From Symsagittifera roscoffensis (taxonomy: Eukaryota; Xenacoelomorpha; Acoela; Convolutidae): 64,000 nt of DNA. Below are positions 1-10,976 of the stretch, piece by piece. The translations under genes and the position numbers were made by a program. The notes beneath the pieces were generated by a model, which worked only from the letters and a program-made list of their open reading frames with translations, was not told the origin of the DNA and searched no databases. Position 1 is the stretch's first letter. Each line of letters opens with the position of its first letter. The stretch covers positions 12,188,539-12,252,538 of the forward strand of contig NC_087070.1 in NCBI RefSeq assembly GCF_963678635.1. Reading direction: 5' to 3'.

Positions 1-290
1 TCGTAGCTGTTCACCTCCACGCCCATAACTTCGTTAAAAAAGGTCAGGAAATCTTGGGTAAAGTTTCCGGATCGTAAAGGTAAATTTTGCAAAATAATAC
101 AATCTTTTGAGCTATATCTTTCCATTTCATTATTTTTTTTCTCTAGAAAATGCACCCGATTTTGCAATTCAACAATGATATTGTCCTTACCTTTTACATT
201 CTCAATTAGCCCTTGTAATAGGCCTTTCAATATAGGATCAATATTTACTGTATCTTTTATTTCATCGAATAAAAAATTGAGATTTGCCAT
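1..290 (-). CDS. Partial ORF, LINE ORF1-like coiled-coil protein
   Basis: An open frame starts at the ATG on the minus strand at 290-288 and continues without a stop to the left edge (about 96 codons). The first half is helical with heptad-like spacing (LQNRVHFLEKK). It is followed by ERYSSKDCIILQNLP and then a stretch ending EVMGVEV. This order, a short coiled coil followed by an 'ERYSR..n..i.nLP' type strand and a helix, is typical of ORF1 proteins of non-LTR retrotransposons and some gag-like proteins. The function would be RNA binding and RNP assembly. No catalytic domain is visible because the frame leaves the window. It could instead belong to an unrelated coiled-coil gene. The family call is inference; the open frame itself is seen directly. 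Confidence 0.5.
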   Translation of the reverse strand, partial: MANLNFLFDEIKDTVNIDPILKGLLQGLIENVKGKDNIIVELQNRVHFLEKKNNEMERYSSKDCIILQNLPLRSGNFTQDFLTFFNEVMGVEVNSY

Positions 291-1151
291 TGAATAAGTT
301 TGCGATGTTTTAAATTCGTGGCAAGCAAAAAGAGCAGTTTAGAACCGACTGTTTCTCATTGAAGGTCACTACACGATACACAGTTTATATATCTCTCTCC
401 ACATTTAGAACTGCTGTATCAGAGCTGCAAAAAACCTATAGTTAAATGAAAAACACTCAACCCAGTCAGATGATTGTTTGTGGTACCTGATTTAGCGTGG
501 AAAAAGAACTTTTATCTTATGGAACTTCTGACTTGGCGAATTCCCTTCCCACTTTCAACCATCGCAGCGAAAACTGAAAAAATATATATAAGTAATAGTT
601 TTTTTTTCAACCTGCTTCTGATGACAACACAATCATCATGGTGCTGCTAGGCTGCTAGGCTAACTCGCATAATTACACACCAGAAGTAAAGATTGATTCT
701 TTAATTATTTCACCCGCGATCAAGAGCGTCAACTTTTTTCACTCATTCTTGTGGAGATTTGGGATTCCGCTACATTTTGTTGAGTATATGTTACACTTTT
801 CACGGTTTGCCTTGTCAACACGTGTTTTTGTGCTTCCGATTTGTATTGTTGCTTGAAATTGTCCATGAAATATTGTGTAACTGTTTGCCAGGTTTTTAGT
901 TTCATTGATGAGTAAGTGTTCTTTATTATTTTAAAAATCTAAAGTTTATCTGATCCTTAAATTTACAATGGGTCCGTTTAAGTCATCTTCGGTTATTTCT
1001 GCTGAAATTCTAATTTCGAAAGCTCTGAGGTTGCCATCACTGTGAAGTTCTCTCTTGGTCTGTCTTCCAATCCGTTTTTGGATGTAAGCTCTGCGTATTA
1101 CACTGAGTCGATTGCGTCTAGCTCGACCTCTCCTTTGTCAACTTTTTTTGA
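291..1151. other. Stretch without recognisable gene
   Basis: AT-rich DNA with short homopolymer runs. I see no ORF with family signature, no RNA gene and no terminal repeat. It lies upstream of the ORF1-like frame and may hold the 5' UTR of that element. Confidence 0.4.
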
Positions 1152-2130
1152 TCAATTCTTGCGGATAGTTAACTTTACTTGATTAGCATATTTTCGCAAT
1201 AAATAGATTGCTACCAGGGTTAAATCTTTCTGCAGGGCATATTTATCTATGATTCTGCCTAAATTAGCTGCTGCATTTGTATATGTTTTTTCTACCGGAG
1301 CTTTGAGGGCCCCGGTGTAAAGTTTCCGTCTTCTTCTCATTTGACTGCGACCTCGGTGACTTGATTAATTTTGATGACCGCGGTCTTGATGTTGGATTTA
1401 CCTGATAGGTTTTTGTATTATCTTTTTCACTGGTGTCGAAGGACAAAATGGATTGTTCTTCATCGTTCTGTTGTTTTCCGCGCATGCCTTTCCCTCTTGT
1501 GATCGCATTTTCATATGCGTCCTGTGGTGAGCTTATTTCCGCCAGTAGTTCTTTCGTTCTCGTCTGATAGTTCATATGTGCTGCAAACATGTCTTTTGCT
1601 TACTCTTCTTCCCTGTCTCCACATTCTCTCCGATTGCCAACTTAGCGTGGAATGGTTTCCCTTTCTTTTTTCCCTCATATTAGCTTGTTTTTTTTTTGAA
1701 TTACTTGTTAATAAAAAGGTTCTTTTTTTTTAGAAGTTCAATCTTGTTTCCGATTGTAGTTCAAAGCTTGATCTATCTGTTTTGTTGATTTCGTTTTTAG
1801 CCTCTGACACCAAAACATATGAGTGAGTAGCTCCGTACCTATGTTTCTGCATCATCCCAGTCAACTGAGTTGCACAGTACGCCTTTCTTTCTTGCTTTTG
1901 GTATGATGTTCTCCCAGGATTCTCTCTTCACCTTATTTCTGAGTTACATGTTCTTTTTTTGTGCTTCTGTTTCTCGCTGCTTTTTAACTTTGTACTTTGT
2001 ACATGGCTTTCGTTGGGTCAAAGAGTGTGGGTTTGTCTTTCAGTAAATGTCTAATGTCAATCCCGATTTTTGCCCTCATGGCCATTTCTGCTTTGGCTGA
2101 CAATTTTTACCATTCTAGAAAAAGTTCTGC
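1152..2130 (-). pseudogene. Decayed minus-strand coding remnant, unknown retroelement?
   Basis: Several short minus-strand open stretches lie in a row but in changing frames: about 2127-1990, 1590-1264 and 1340-1152. Their composition is charged and protein-like rather than homopolymeric (for example AKAEMAMRAKIGIDIR, and NYQTRTKELLAEISS further on). Stops and frame changes separate them, which suggests an old, broken coding sequence such as a gag-like frame. No zinc knuckle, protease, RT or integrase motif is visible, so the assignment is weak. The stretches could also be chance ORFs. Confidence 0.2.
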
Positions 2131-2946
2131 CGATGTGCGTTGCCAGAATGAAACATTGCACAGTGGGTACTTGTAATTCACAGGCTGCGCCTTGTCGTAT
2201 GGGTAATGATATAACTCTAGACTCCGATCAGAAGCAACGAACTGAAGTTCTATATCTCAATAAAAGAAGCGACTGTTCTATGCCGTTCATTTTTCAACTC
2301 ACTTTTTTTATAGCTAGTTTTCCTTCTGAACCGTTTTGGTACTAAGTTTTCAAGGTCGTCTGACCATCCATATAATATAAATGCATGTCAAATATAAATA
2401 GTTGAAGCTCATCGTTTGATCTATCCGGCGGATGACACATGCATATTAATGCATCGTATTATTGAAGCTTTTTTTCCCGGAGACAAAAATCAACTGTAAG
2501 AAAAAAACTCCACATAATCATTTAACGATGAAACTTTCAAACCATGAAGAAAAATAGAAACCACTGCAAAATTTTTTTTTGAAGTTTCAGACTTTTTATC
2601 TCTAATTCATTCATGGCACAACTTTGTTCAAGTCATAAGTTCTGTACACCAATCTATCAAAATGACCGGATTATAACTGCTATTTACTCGCACGATTTAC
2701 ACAATTAATAGGAATAAGGTTAAGTGTTAAGTATACTGACAATCATCTTAAGAACGAATTAGAACGATAAGCGACTCGGTTCTTAGAGAGTTAACAGAGA
2801 AATAGTTATCACTGAAATTGAGATCAGTGTTGAATTTCAAAATAATTTACTTCAAGATTAATTAAACTAAGTTGATCATATTGGATTTCATCTAGATTTT
2901 GAAGGTCATTGAAAATATTTGAATAGCTATTTTCATCTTCTGAAAA

Positions 2947-4797
2947 ATGTACAGACATTGCCTCATACTCTGCGCAATAATCATTCATATCCAAACTTTT
3001 CCAACTTATCCCTATTTATCATTGATTCTAAAGGGGTCCACGCCTGCAGATCCGAGGCCATACTATGTGCTGATTGAAGTCAGAGAAGAGAGTCGAACCT
3101 CCCGATGTGGAGGCGCCATCATCTCATCGGAGTTTGTGGTCAGCGCTGCCCACTGTTTTGTTGGAGGTGCGTTTCAACATCATTATTGTGTTGCACTGTT
3201 GCGTTGTGTTGAAATTAAACAAAAACAGGGGCCAATCTAAGATTTTCTCAAGGGGGCGGATTTCCGAAAATGTTTTGAAAATTTTGCCGGCTGTTTTTTA
3301 GGAGGACCAAATGTATTTTCCGAGCACTCTCAAGATCACTATAAATACCCTATTTTGACAAAATTTTCTGCGCCGCAGAGTAGAAGTAAGTCAAAATGCC
3401 GTTTTGAACACTTTTTGGAAAACTAGACCAAAAAGTTGCGTTTTTTTGCTCCCCATCAAAATTAGTGAATATTGTCGCTGAAGGCGCCATTAAAATGATT
3501 AGGGGTTGGTCGACGGAAATGAATTGCATAAAATAATACCAAAGGGGGCCTTTTGGTTGGTGAGGGGGTCGAAACTTAATTTCCGGATGGGCTGGAAGCT
3601 TCACGTAGGAGCCTTTCTAAAAAAACGCTTTCTAAATAAAAAAAGCCTTTTTAACTAAAAAAAGTCTTTTTAAAGAAAAAACGCTATTTAAGATCATAGA
3701 TAAGGTTTATAACATAAATTTTTTGATATAAACTTTTTTTAATCTTGTTGATGACTAATTAATGTGTCAATCAACGTTATAAGCAAGTTTATATCTATTT
3801 GTAATGTGTCGATGCAACATCTTCTCCCACGACTATTTCATCTCCTTTAAGCGTTGCACGCATTATCGAACTAAAATTTTTCATCGCTTAGTTGACAACC
3901 AGTCAAAGTAGACGACAGCATATTCCGATTTGTTAGATCACACATCAATCAAAATTAACTCTATGCAACAGCAGTTAAATTTTTACTTCTTCTCTCAACG
4001 CTCAAAAAGTTTTTTGTACGAAAGTAAAGGTAAGACGTGTAATTTGATTCTACAAGGTTAGGTTCAAAGCCTAATTTTTAAAAGCGTTAAACACACTTAT
4101 TCATAAAAAGACATGATCGAGACAACTAGTTGCCCAAAAATTAATATTCGAAAAAGGACCTTTTTTCGTTTGAGGAGGTGAAGCTTCAGTGAAATTTCGT
4201 GACTTCACAAATCTAAAAACGACTGGCCAACTGATACCAGCCGAAGTCCTCGCCCACCCAGAGTACAACCCCGACACTTGGGAACACGACATCGCTTTGC
4301 TGCGACTCTCGCAACAAGTCCCCAAAAGCTCGGCAATTTCAATTTGTCCTGCCGACGTTTCCTTCGAGAATCATTCGATAGTTGTGTCGGGTATGGGCCG
4401 ACAATGCATGACGAGAAGCGATCCGGAGTGCAATTATCCCGAGACGTTGAAGGAAATCCGAGTTCACGAGGTGCCTTGGAATGTGACGAATGAGATTCGG
4501 CTTGAAGGCGACAGCCGGGATGCATGTGCTGGCGATTCGGGAGGTCCTGCAACGCCATTGGTTGACGAGAAACCCTTTTGTCTTCTCGGAATTGTACGCG
4601 ACGGAAGCAAGAAATGCGACGGTCAAGGAACTTATATGAGAGTTCCAGAATATAAAAACTGGATTGATAAATTAATGGAACCAGAAAGTAGATATGAAAA
4701 GCTAATGAGTTCAGTCGAACGTTTGATTCAGAAGATTGACCAGCTGTTGATAGTGTTTGGCTTTTCCAATGATGGTTCCTACTTCATTTCGCCTTGA
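2947..4797 (+). CDS. Secreted trypsin-like serine protease (2 exons)
   Basis: Exon 1 is 2947-3166 and exon 2 is 4190-4797. They join at a phase-1 intron with donor GTGCGT and acceptor TTCAG; the split codon gives Val. The product is about 275 residues. It has a hydrophobic N-terminal signal (residues ~3-16), a probable activation site before ILKGS, and an S1 peptidase fold. His57 lies in SAAHC, Asp102 in HDIALLRL and Ser195 in CAGDSGGP. The Asp six residues before the serine fits trypsin-like cleavage after Lys/Arg. Cysteine pairs equivalent to 42-58 and 191-220 are present, but the usual 168-182 pair is not obvious. The loop between His57 and the LAHPEY strand is shorter than usual, so a small extra exon in the 1-kb intron is possible. 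A ~50-residue helical tail follows the usual Trp-Ile end. A MITE fragment sits in the intron. The substrate is unknown. Confidence 0.85.
3226..3600 (+). mobile_element. MITE fragment (CAGGGGCGGATCTA family) in protease intron
   Basis: It starts with CAGGGGCCAATCTAAG and continues with the family core: a G-run, TTTTCCGAG, TCTGCGCCGCAG and GGCGCC blocks seen in the complete copy at 14415-14832. The right terminus is not recognisable near 3600. It is older and more diverged than the complete copy and lies wholly inside the serine protease intron. Confidence 0.6.
3601..3690. repeat. Short A/T imperfect tandem repeat
   Basis: Three to four imperfect copies of an A-run, followed by a GC-containing tetramer, followed by a T-run, with a period of roughly 24 bases. 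It follows the MITE fragment in the protease intron. Confidence 0.45.
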
Positions 4798-5332
4798 AGT
4801 GATCAAATAAGAATACAAGAAAATCAATTTTATAAAAAAAAAAGAAGTAGACCCTACGTGAATAAAATTTCCTTCTTCACTTTCACATCATAGACCAATG
4901 CATTGAAATTCCGTAGTGCAAATTTGAGTCAAAATGGCTTTCCGATGTTAATCCTCTTCTAATTGTTTCATCCAAGGCACGACGTGACTTGAAAGAACTA
5001 TCACCTTTTAGAGCGTTTTTTTTTCAGCCGACTTCAATTTTAAACTAGTATAGCCGGCTAATGTGCAAGTAGCACAGAATGTTCCGACCAAACCCATAGA
5101 AAACATCCAAAAAAGTTTATTTTCTTTTTCAAAGTGAAGTCATTGTTTATACGCAGTGTGATGAGAAAACTATACAAACGTGTAGAAAGTTAGTGAAATG
5201 AGCATAATCGACATCATTTGCCCAAAAATGGATACCAAACAAAATCAGTGAAAAAAAAATTCGAAAAAGAATTTTTCAAACATTTTTCATAAAAACTATG
5301 AAAAATTTTTGGATTTTTTTTGCGTAGGTAGT
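4798..5332. other. 3' flank of protease gene; no gene seen
   Basis: An AATAAA-type signal (GAATAAAAT, about 4860) lies some 60 bases after the protease stop and could serve its polyadenylation. The rest up to the duplicated unit contains AT-rich DNA. A segment near 5065 (CAAGTAGCACAGA) recurs inside the duplicated unit near 8646 and 12652. Confidence 0.4.
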
Positions 5333-6213
5333 GCTAATTTAAGCAAAAACATTGCCTGGGAGCTTTGAATAGGTTCATTTTTAATGAACTCACGTGTTCT
5401 TAGCCCAAAAACTTCAAATAGGAATTGCTACTTGATCGCTTTACGCGCTCAAATTTAGACTGAAGCTCAAATGATTTAAATAGCTTTTTCTTGCTTCTGG
5501 GGAAAAGTTTTTGGAAATTCTTAATAGCGTTCGAATCATGGCTGAAAAGACTTCAATATGATATACCATTCAACCCATTCCATTTCATTTTTGTGGTATC
5601 TGGTATTTCAGGTTTGTTCACAGGTGTCTCAGAATAGTCTGAAACATAGCCCGAAGGGAATTTTGTTTGGTTTCGTTTTCAAACCCTATCAGTCAAATTA
5701 TGGGAAAAAAACGTCAAAATAGGCAAATATCAGTGATGAAAATATTGGTACTGGAAGTTTTGATCATTCAACTCAAGCCCTTGTATTCGGAACTTTCATA
5801 GGTTCTTGCGAAAAAAAACAGGCTATCATTTTTTGATAATAGTGTTGTAAATCTGTGGTTTGTGTTATTTTTGGTAGTTCAAATTAGGTCAGGGAGAAAC
5901 TTCAATAAAAATTTCCTTTTTTTGAAAAACTTGTGTTTCAGCAAAAGTTATCCTGCATACTTAGAGAAACACTCAAATCACTTAATGGAATGACTTGATA
6001 CAAGTAGTCTTGATAAAGTTTTTTAATATTGAAAATATCTAACATGAAACAGCGGCATTCTCTGCACCGGCTCAAAAAGGTTTAATCAGAAACAAATTTG
6101 GAAATTTTTAATGTACTTTTTTTCCGAAAAAAGTTCACTTTATTATTGGTTCATATTTAAGAAAAAGTTGAACAAGTATTTAGCGCTACCAGTAAAAAAC
6201 AAGACTGCTCAAA

Positions 6214-6230
6214 TCAGGGCGAAGCCCTGA
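6214..6230. repeat. Perfect hairpin TCAGGGC-GAA-GCCCTGA
   Basis: Seven-base arms close a GAA loop. The core GCGAAGC is the very stable DNA mini-hairpin sequence. It is followed by a conserved segment ending in ATGGAGCAGTA that recurs at 8144, 10276 and 12180. Confidence 0.7.
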
Positions 6231-6537
6231 ATGGTCCGCCTGCCTTTTAAGGTATATGGAGCAGTACTAACCTTAAAAAAATTAAATGATGTAAAAAAAA
6301 AATGCGTTCAAAACCTAACGTCATTTTAAAAAAGCCTCTCGGGTTGACGTCTATAAAAACAAAATATCTCACAAGGAAAATAAGCCATCATATCTTTACC
6401 AAAAAAAACGTTATCTAATTGGTTTAAATCCTGCATATGACAATTTAGTGGCAGTTTTTGTTACATGGAGCAGGTTGAGCATCACAAAACACTATAACCT
6501 CAAAATTCTTATCGCACAATTTTTATTATGAACGAAC

Positions 6538-6915
6538 CAGGGGCGGATCTAAGATGTTCTTAAGTGGGGGCGGATTTTCAAAAAATTTTCGAAAATTTTG
6601 TCAACTCTTTTTTAGGTCGACGAAATTGATTTTCCGAGTTCTCCCATATCACGAAAATGACCCCTGTTTTGGTCAAATTTTCTGCGCCGCAGGCAAAATT
6701 TTGAAAAACAGGCAAAAAAGGCGTTTTAAGGCAACTTTTGGAAAATTTTGACCAAAAAATTGCGTTTATTTGGCGCGCTCTCCCCCCTCAATATTTGTAC
6801 ATATTGGCGCCAAAGGCGCCTTAAAAAAACTTCAAGGGTCCGTCACCAAATATGGATTTCTTAAAATAATACAAAGGCGGGACCCTTTGGGTCGGTAGTA
6901 AGTCGAATCCCTGAG
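6538..6915 (+). mobile_element. MITE copy (CAGGGGCGGATCTA family), copy 1 unit
   Basis: Begins CAGGGGCGGATCTAAGATG and runs through the family landmarks (TCTGCGCCGCAGGC, TGGCGCGCTC, GGCGCCAAAGGCGCC, CCCTTTGGGTCGG) to AATCCCTGAGG. The final TCCGCCCCTG terminus is missing, so the copy is truncated at its right end. It is present at the same place in the second unit, so insertion preceded the duplication. Confidence 0.75.
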
Positions 6916-8143
6916 GTAAGAGTTATATAATATGCTTTTTTAATAAAAAATAGAATTACAAGTTTACAAATAAAATTTGAACATTTTTGAAAAAAAGAAT
7001 TAAAGCCAATAGCCACTAGAAAATGTTCTGTATTCCTAAAATTAATTTTATTGTATTTATATGCTCAGATAAACCTAAATATCTTAAAGAAAAACAGGAC
7101 ATTATTAGTTTTTTATGGGGTTTTGATGTGGTGTTATGGCTTTTTCAATCTGGTTCTTTACAAAACTGGAAATTGAGGGACAAAAACCGCCTCAGCCTCA
7201 TTTAGAAGCAGCGATTGGGAACGTCTTAAACTCACATCCTACCTTTTGCTGCCCTTGTAAGCTTTATATGATTCAGTCTTTTGTCATTTTATCTGTAAGT
7301 TTTATACTGCTTCGTCTGCGGAAAACCCACTCTTTGGCACGCAAAGTCTTAATAAATCTGGTAAAGCACAATTTTATAAGTAATACAATTGAGTTAGAAG
7401 CACCATGTTCCTTGTTTTTTTATCACGAGTAGCAAAAACTCACGAGAAACATCATACTTATTTACTCCTGTGCTTAACGCGCTGTCTGTTTCGCTTTCCT
7501 CTTTTTTCCTCCCGCCTTGCTTTTGCCTTTTTCTTTGTCTCTGAAGCCCGGCTGTTTCATTCTCAAGTTTTGAATTAACCCAGGCAGCCTCTTTTTGTGT
7601 GCTGTTAACAATCGCACTAAATTGAGCTCTTGTTTTGCCTTTTTTGTCGCAAGTCCAGAGTTTCTTAGGCTGATCTGGTCTTTTTTCTTTCTTCGCCGAA
7701 AGCAAGCATTTTCAGCTGGCATAATAGGAACACCCGATTCCAGTAGCCCTATTGAACAATTCTAAATTTTAAAAAAAGTTTCTAACTTTTGCAAAATATT
7801 TTTAATTGTTTTCAGAAAACGTTTTTTTGTGCCAAATAAACGCTAAATGAAAAATTTCAAATCTAGTTTTTTTTTTAGTAAACTTAAATTTTTCATCCTA
7901 GAAGTTTTTTATAAAGTTCCATATAACAAGCGTTTCTCGATCGCATTTTTCGCTCGAAATTAGACATAATCTCAAAAAATCAAAACAAGTTTTTCTCGTC
8001 ACCGGGAAATGTATGAAACGAACTTAACGTCATTCGAATAACGACTGAAAAATCTTTGATATGCTATATCACTCGAGCCTTTCCTGTGATTATTTGTGGT
8101 TCCTGATTTTGCGTGGAAGACAAAAAAGAACAAAACTGCTTGT

Positions 8144-8162
8144 ATCAGGGCGAAGCCCTGAT
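8144..8162. repeat. Hairpin ATCAGGGC-GAA-GCCCTGAT
   Basis: Eight-base perfect arms with a GAA loop. The flanking sequence (AACAAAACTGCTTG before, TATGGAGCAGTAATAG after) resembles that around the hairpin at 6214, so the unit holds two diverged copies of one small repeat. Confidence 0.7.
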
Positions 8163-10598
8163 TGTTCCGACTAATTTTTAAGGTGTATGGAGCAGTAATA
8201 GCATGAAAAAATAAATGTAATAAGAAAAAAATATTTTTTTTTATAAGAAAAAAAATTTTTTTATTTTTATTTGAGGTTTTTAAAGTAAAAAGTGATAAAC
8301 TAATTAAGTAACTAATCATTTATCGCAAATTAGCTTCCTTTAAACAATTTGGAACGAATTCTAAGACGCAATAAATCTCCGCTTACGCGTTAATAGCGCG
8401 AAATATATCACGCGTTAATTGTCCCAAATTGGTCAAAATGGAAATCTTTAAGCCCCCATAACTTTACAAAAAATGATCACAGGTGAAACATCTTTTCCAA
8501 ATTAAGCTCAGAGCAACAGTACCAACAATGATATTAAAAAATTCCGTCAAAAATGGCTAGTTAAAACGTCGACATTTGTCTGAAGAAAAAAAACCCACCC
8601 CGAGCACAATTATTCCGTTACTGTCGTTATTCCGATGGCTGTTCAAGTAGCACAGATTATTTCGATCAAATAAAAATCTGAAGGAAACTTCAAAAAAGGA
8701 ATAAGAAAACTTGACAACTAAAAAAAAACATTTATTTTTGTACTAATTGTTAACTAAAGATCTTATTTGTTTCTGGGAAAAGCAATTCAGTTAGTTACAA
8801 AGCGAGAAAGAACGATATCTGTTAGTTTGAAACGCGAAATTCAGCGGTAAAAATAGATCATTTAATTTTGGGAGCACTACGAGGCCAATATGGGCATTGG
8901 ATAGGCGCCCAATTTGGTGTGTGTAGGTCTCAAGAATCCAGAAACAACCTTCACTGGAAATTCATGGATGATAATCGATTATATTGTCATTTTATGGTCA
9001 GTATCTGGGAAAATTACAAAAATGTTCGATTATTGTCAAAATGGATTAGAATCATAATCATTTTTATATCATTAAAATACGTCAAAAAAGATTATAATCG
9101 ATTATGCTGCATTTTTTGAGAAGTTATAATTTTTGCAAAGTTTTTTAGAAGTTATCTCATTTGTTTAGTCCAGTTGCTGGGTATTACGTTTCTTAAATTT
9201 TTACTTTTTACATAAAATTTTATTTATTTAAGTTTTCTCTACTTTTTCTACGCTACGTAAATTCCATCGCCTCTTTTAACAACCCCCTTCCCAAGTTAAC
9301 CCCCCCCCCCCCCAGAGTTTACCCCTCGTCAGTTTACTTCTCGTCCCCCACCCAGTTTTACGTAGGTAGTGCTAATTTAAGCAAAAACTTTGCCTGGGAG
9401 CTTTGCATAGGTTTACTTTTAGTGAACTCACGTGTTCTTAGCCTAAAAATTTCAGATAACAATTGCTACTTGATCGCTTTACTCGCCCAAACTTAGACTG
9501 AAGCTCAAATGATTTAAATAGCTTTTTCTTGCTTCTGGGGAAAAGTTTTTGGAAATTCTTAATAGCGTTCGAATCATGGCTGAAAAGACTTCAATATGAT
9601 ATACCAGTCAACCCATTCCATTTCATTTTTGTGGTATCTGGTATTTCAGGTTTGTTCACAGGTGTCTCAGAATAGTCTGAAACATAGCCCGAAGGGAATT
9701 TTGTTTGGTTTCGTTTTCAAACCCTATCAGTCAAATTATGGGAAAAAACGTCAAAATAGGCAAATATCAGTGATGAAAATATTGGTACTGGAAGTTTTGA
9801 TCATTCAACTCAAGCCCTTGTATTCGGAACTTTCATAGGTTCTTGCAAAAAAAAACAGGCTATCATTTTTTGATAATAGTGACGTAAATCTGTGGTTTGT
9901 GTTAATTCTCAGAAAAATGGCGAAACACATCTTTTGGTAGTTCAAATTAGGTCAGGGAGAAACTTCAAAAAAGTTTCTTTTTTTTGAAAAACTTATGTTT
10001 CAGCAAAAGTTATCCTGCATACTTAGAGAAACACTCAAATCACTTAATGGAATGACTTGATACAAGTAGTCTTGATATAGTTTTTTAATATTTAAAATAT
10101 CTAACATGAAGCAGCGGCATTCTCTGCACCGGCACAAAAAGGTTTAATCAGTAACAAATTTGGAAATTTTAAACGTACTTTTTCCCGAAAAAAATTCACT
10201 TTATTATTGGTTCATGTTTAAGAAAAAGTTGAACAAGTATTTAGCGGTACCAGTAAAAAAACAAGACTGCTCAAATCAGAGCGAAGCCCTGAATGGTCCG
10301 CCTGCCTTTTAAGGTATGTGGAGCGGTAATAACCTTAAAAAAAGTAAAATGATGTTAAAAAAAATTTGCGTTCAAAACCTAAAGTCATTTTAAAAAAGCC
10401 TCTCGGGTTGACGTCTGTAAAAACAAAATATCTCAAGGGAAAATAAGCCATCATATCTTTACCAAAAAAACGTAATCTTAAATTGGTTTAAATCCTGCAT
10501 ATGACTTGGTGGCAGTTTTTATTACATGGAGCAGATTGAGCATCACAAAACACTATAAACTCAAAATTCTTTTCGCACAATTTTTATTATGAACGAAC

Positions 10599-10976
10599 CA
10601 GGGGCGGATCTAAGATTATCTTGAGAGGGGGCGGATTTTCAATAAAATTTCGAAAATTTTGTCGACCTTTTTTTAGGTCGACCAAATTGATTTTCCGAGG
10701 TGTCCCAAATCACGAAAATGACCCCTGTTTTGGTAAAATTTTCTGCGCCGCAGGCAAAATTTTGATAAACAGGCAAAAATGGCGTTTTTATGCAATTTTT
10801 GGAAAATTTTGACCAAAAATTGCGCTTATTTGGCGCGCTTTCCCCCCTCACTATTTGTACATATTGGCGCCAAAGACGCCTTAAAAAACTTGAAAGATCC
10901 GTCACCAAATATGGATATCTCAAAATAATACAAAGGCGGGACCCTTTGGGTCGGTAGTGAGTCGAATCCCTGAGGT
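10599..10976 (+). mobile_element. MITE copy (CAGGGGCGGATCTA family), copy 2 unit
   Basis: Duplicate of the MITE at 6538 with the same right-end truncation. The GGCGCC blocks and the TTTGGGTCGG segment are preserved. It inserted before the 4-kb duplication, since both copies share the same flanks. Confidence 0.75.

Larger units (their letters stand above)
5333..9360. repeat. Tandem duplicated ~4-kb unit, copy 1
   Basis: The sequence beginning CGTAGGTAGTGCTAATTTAA at 5333 starts again at 9361 directly after this copy ends, so the two are head-to-tail. Similarity continues throughout, with scattered substitutions and small indels. The copy contains a MITE (6538-6915), two related segments with a GCGAAGC hairpin (6214, 8144), and a C-rich end carrying AGTTTACCCC units (9290-9355). 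The minus strand holds a ~100-codon basic ORF at 7705-7394 that is also open in copy 2. Five of its few differences change amino acids, so there is no sign of purifying selection. I see no host gene. Confidence 0.85.

Noticed and set aside
7394-7722. Basic ~100-codon minus-strand ORF repeated at 11453-11764
   Set aside because: Most differences between the two copies change amino acids and no domain is seen; likely chance-open DNA in a repeat.
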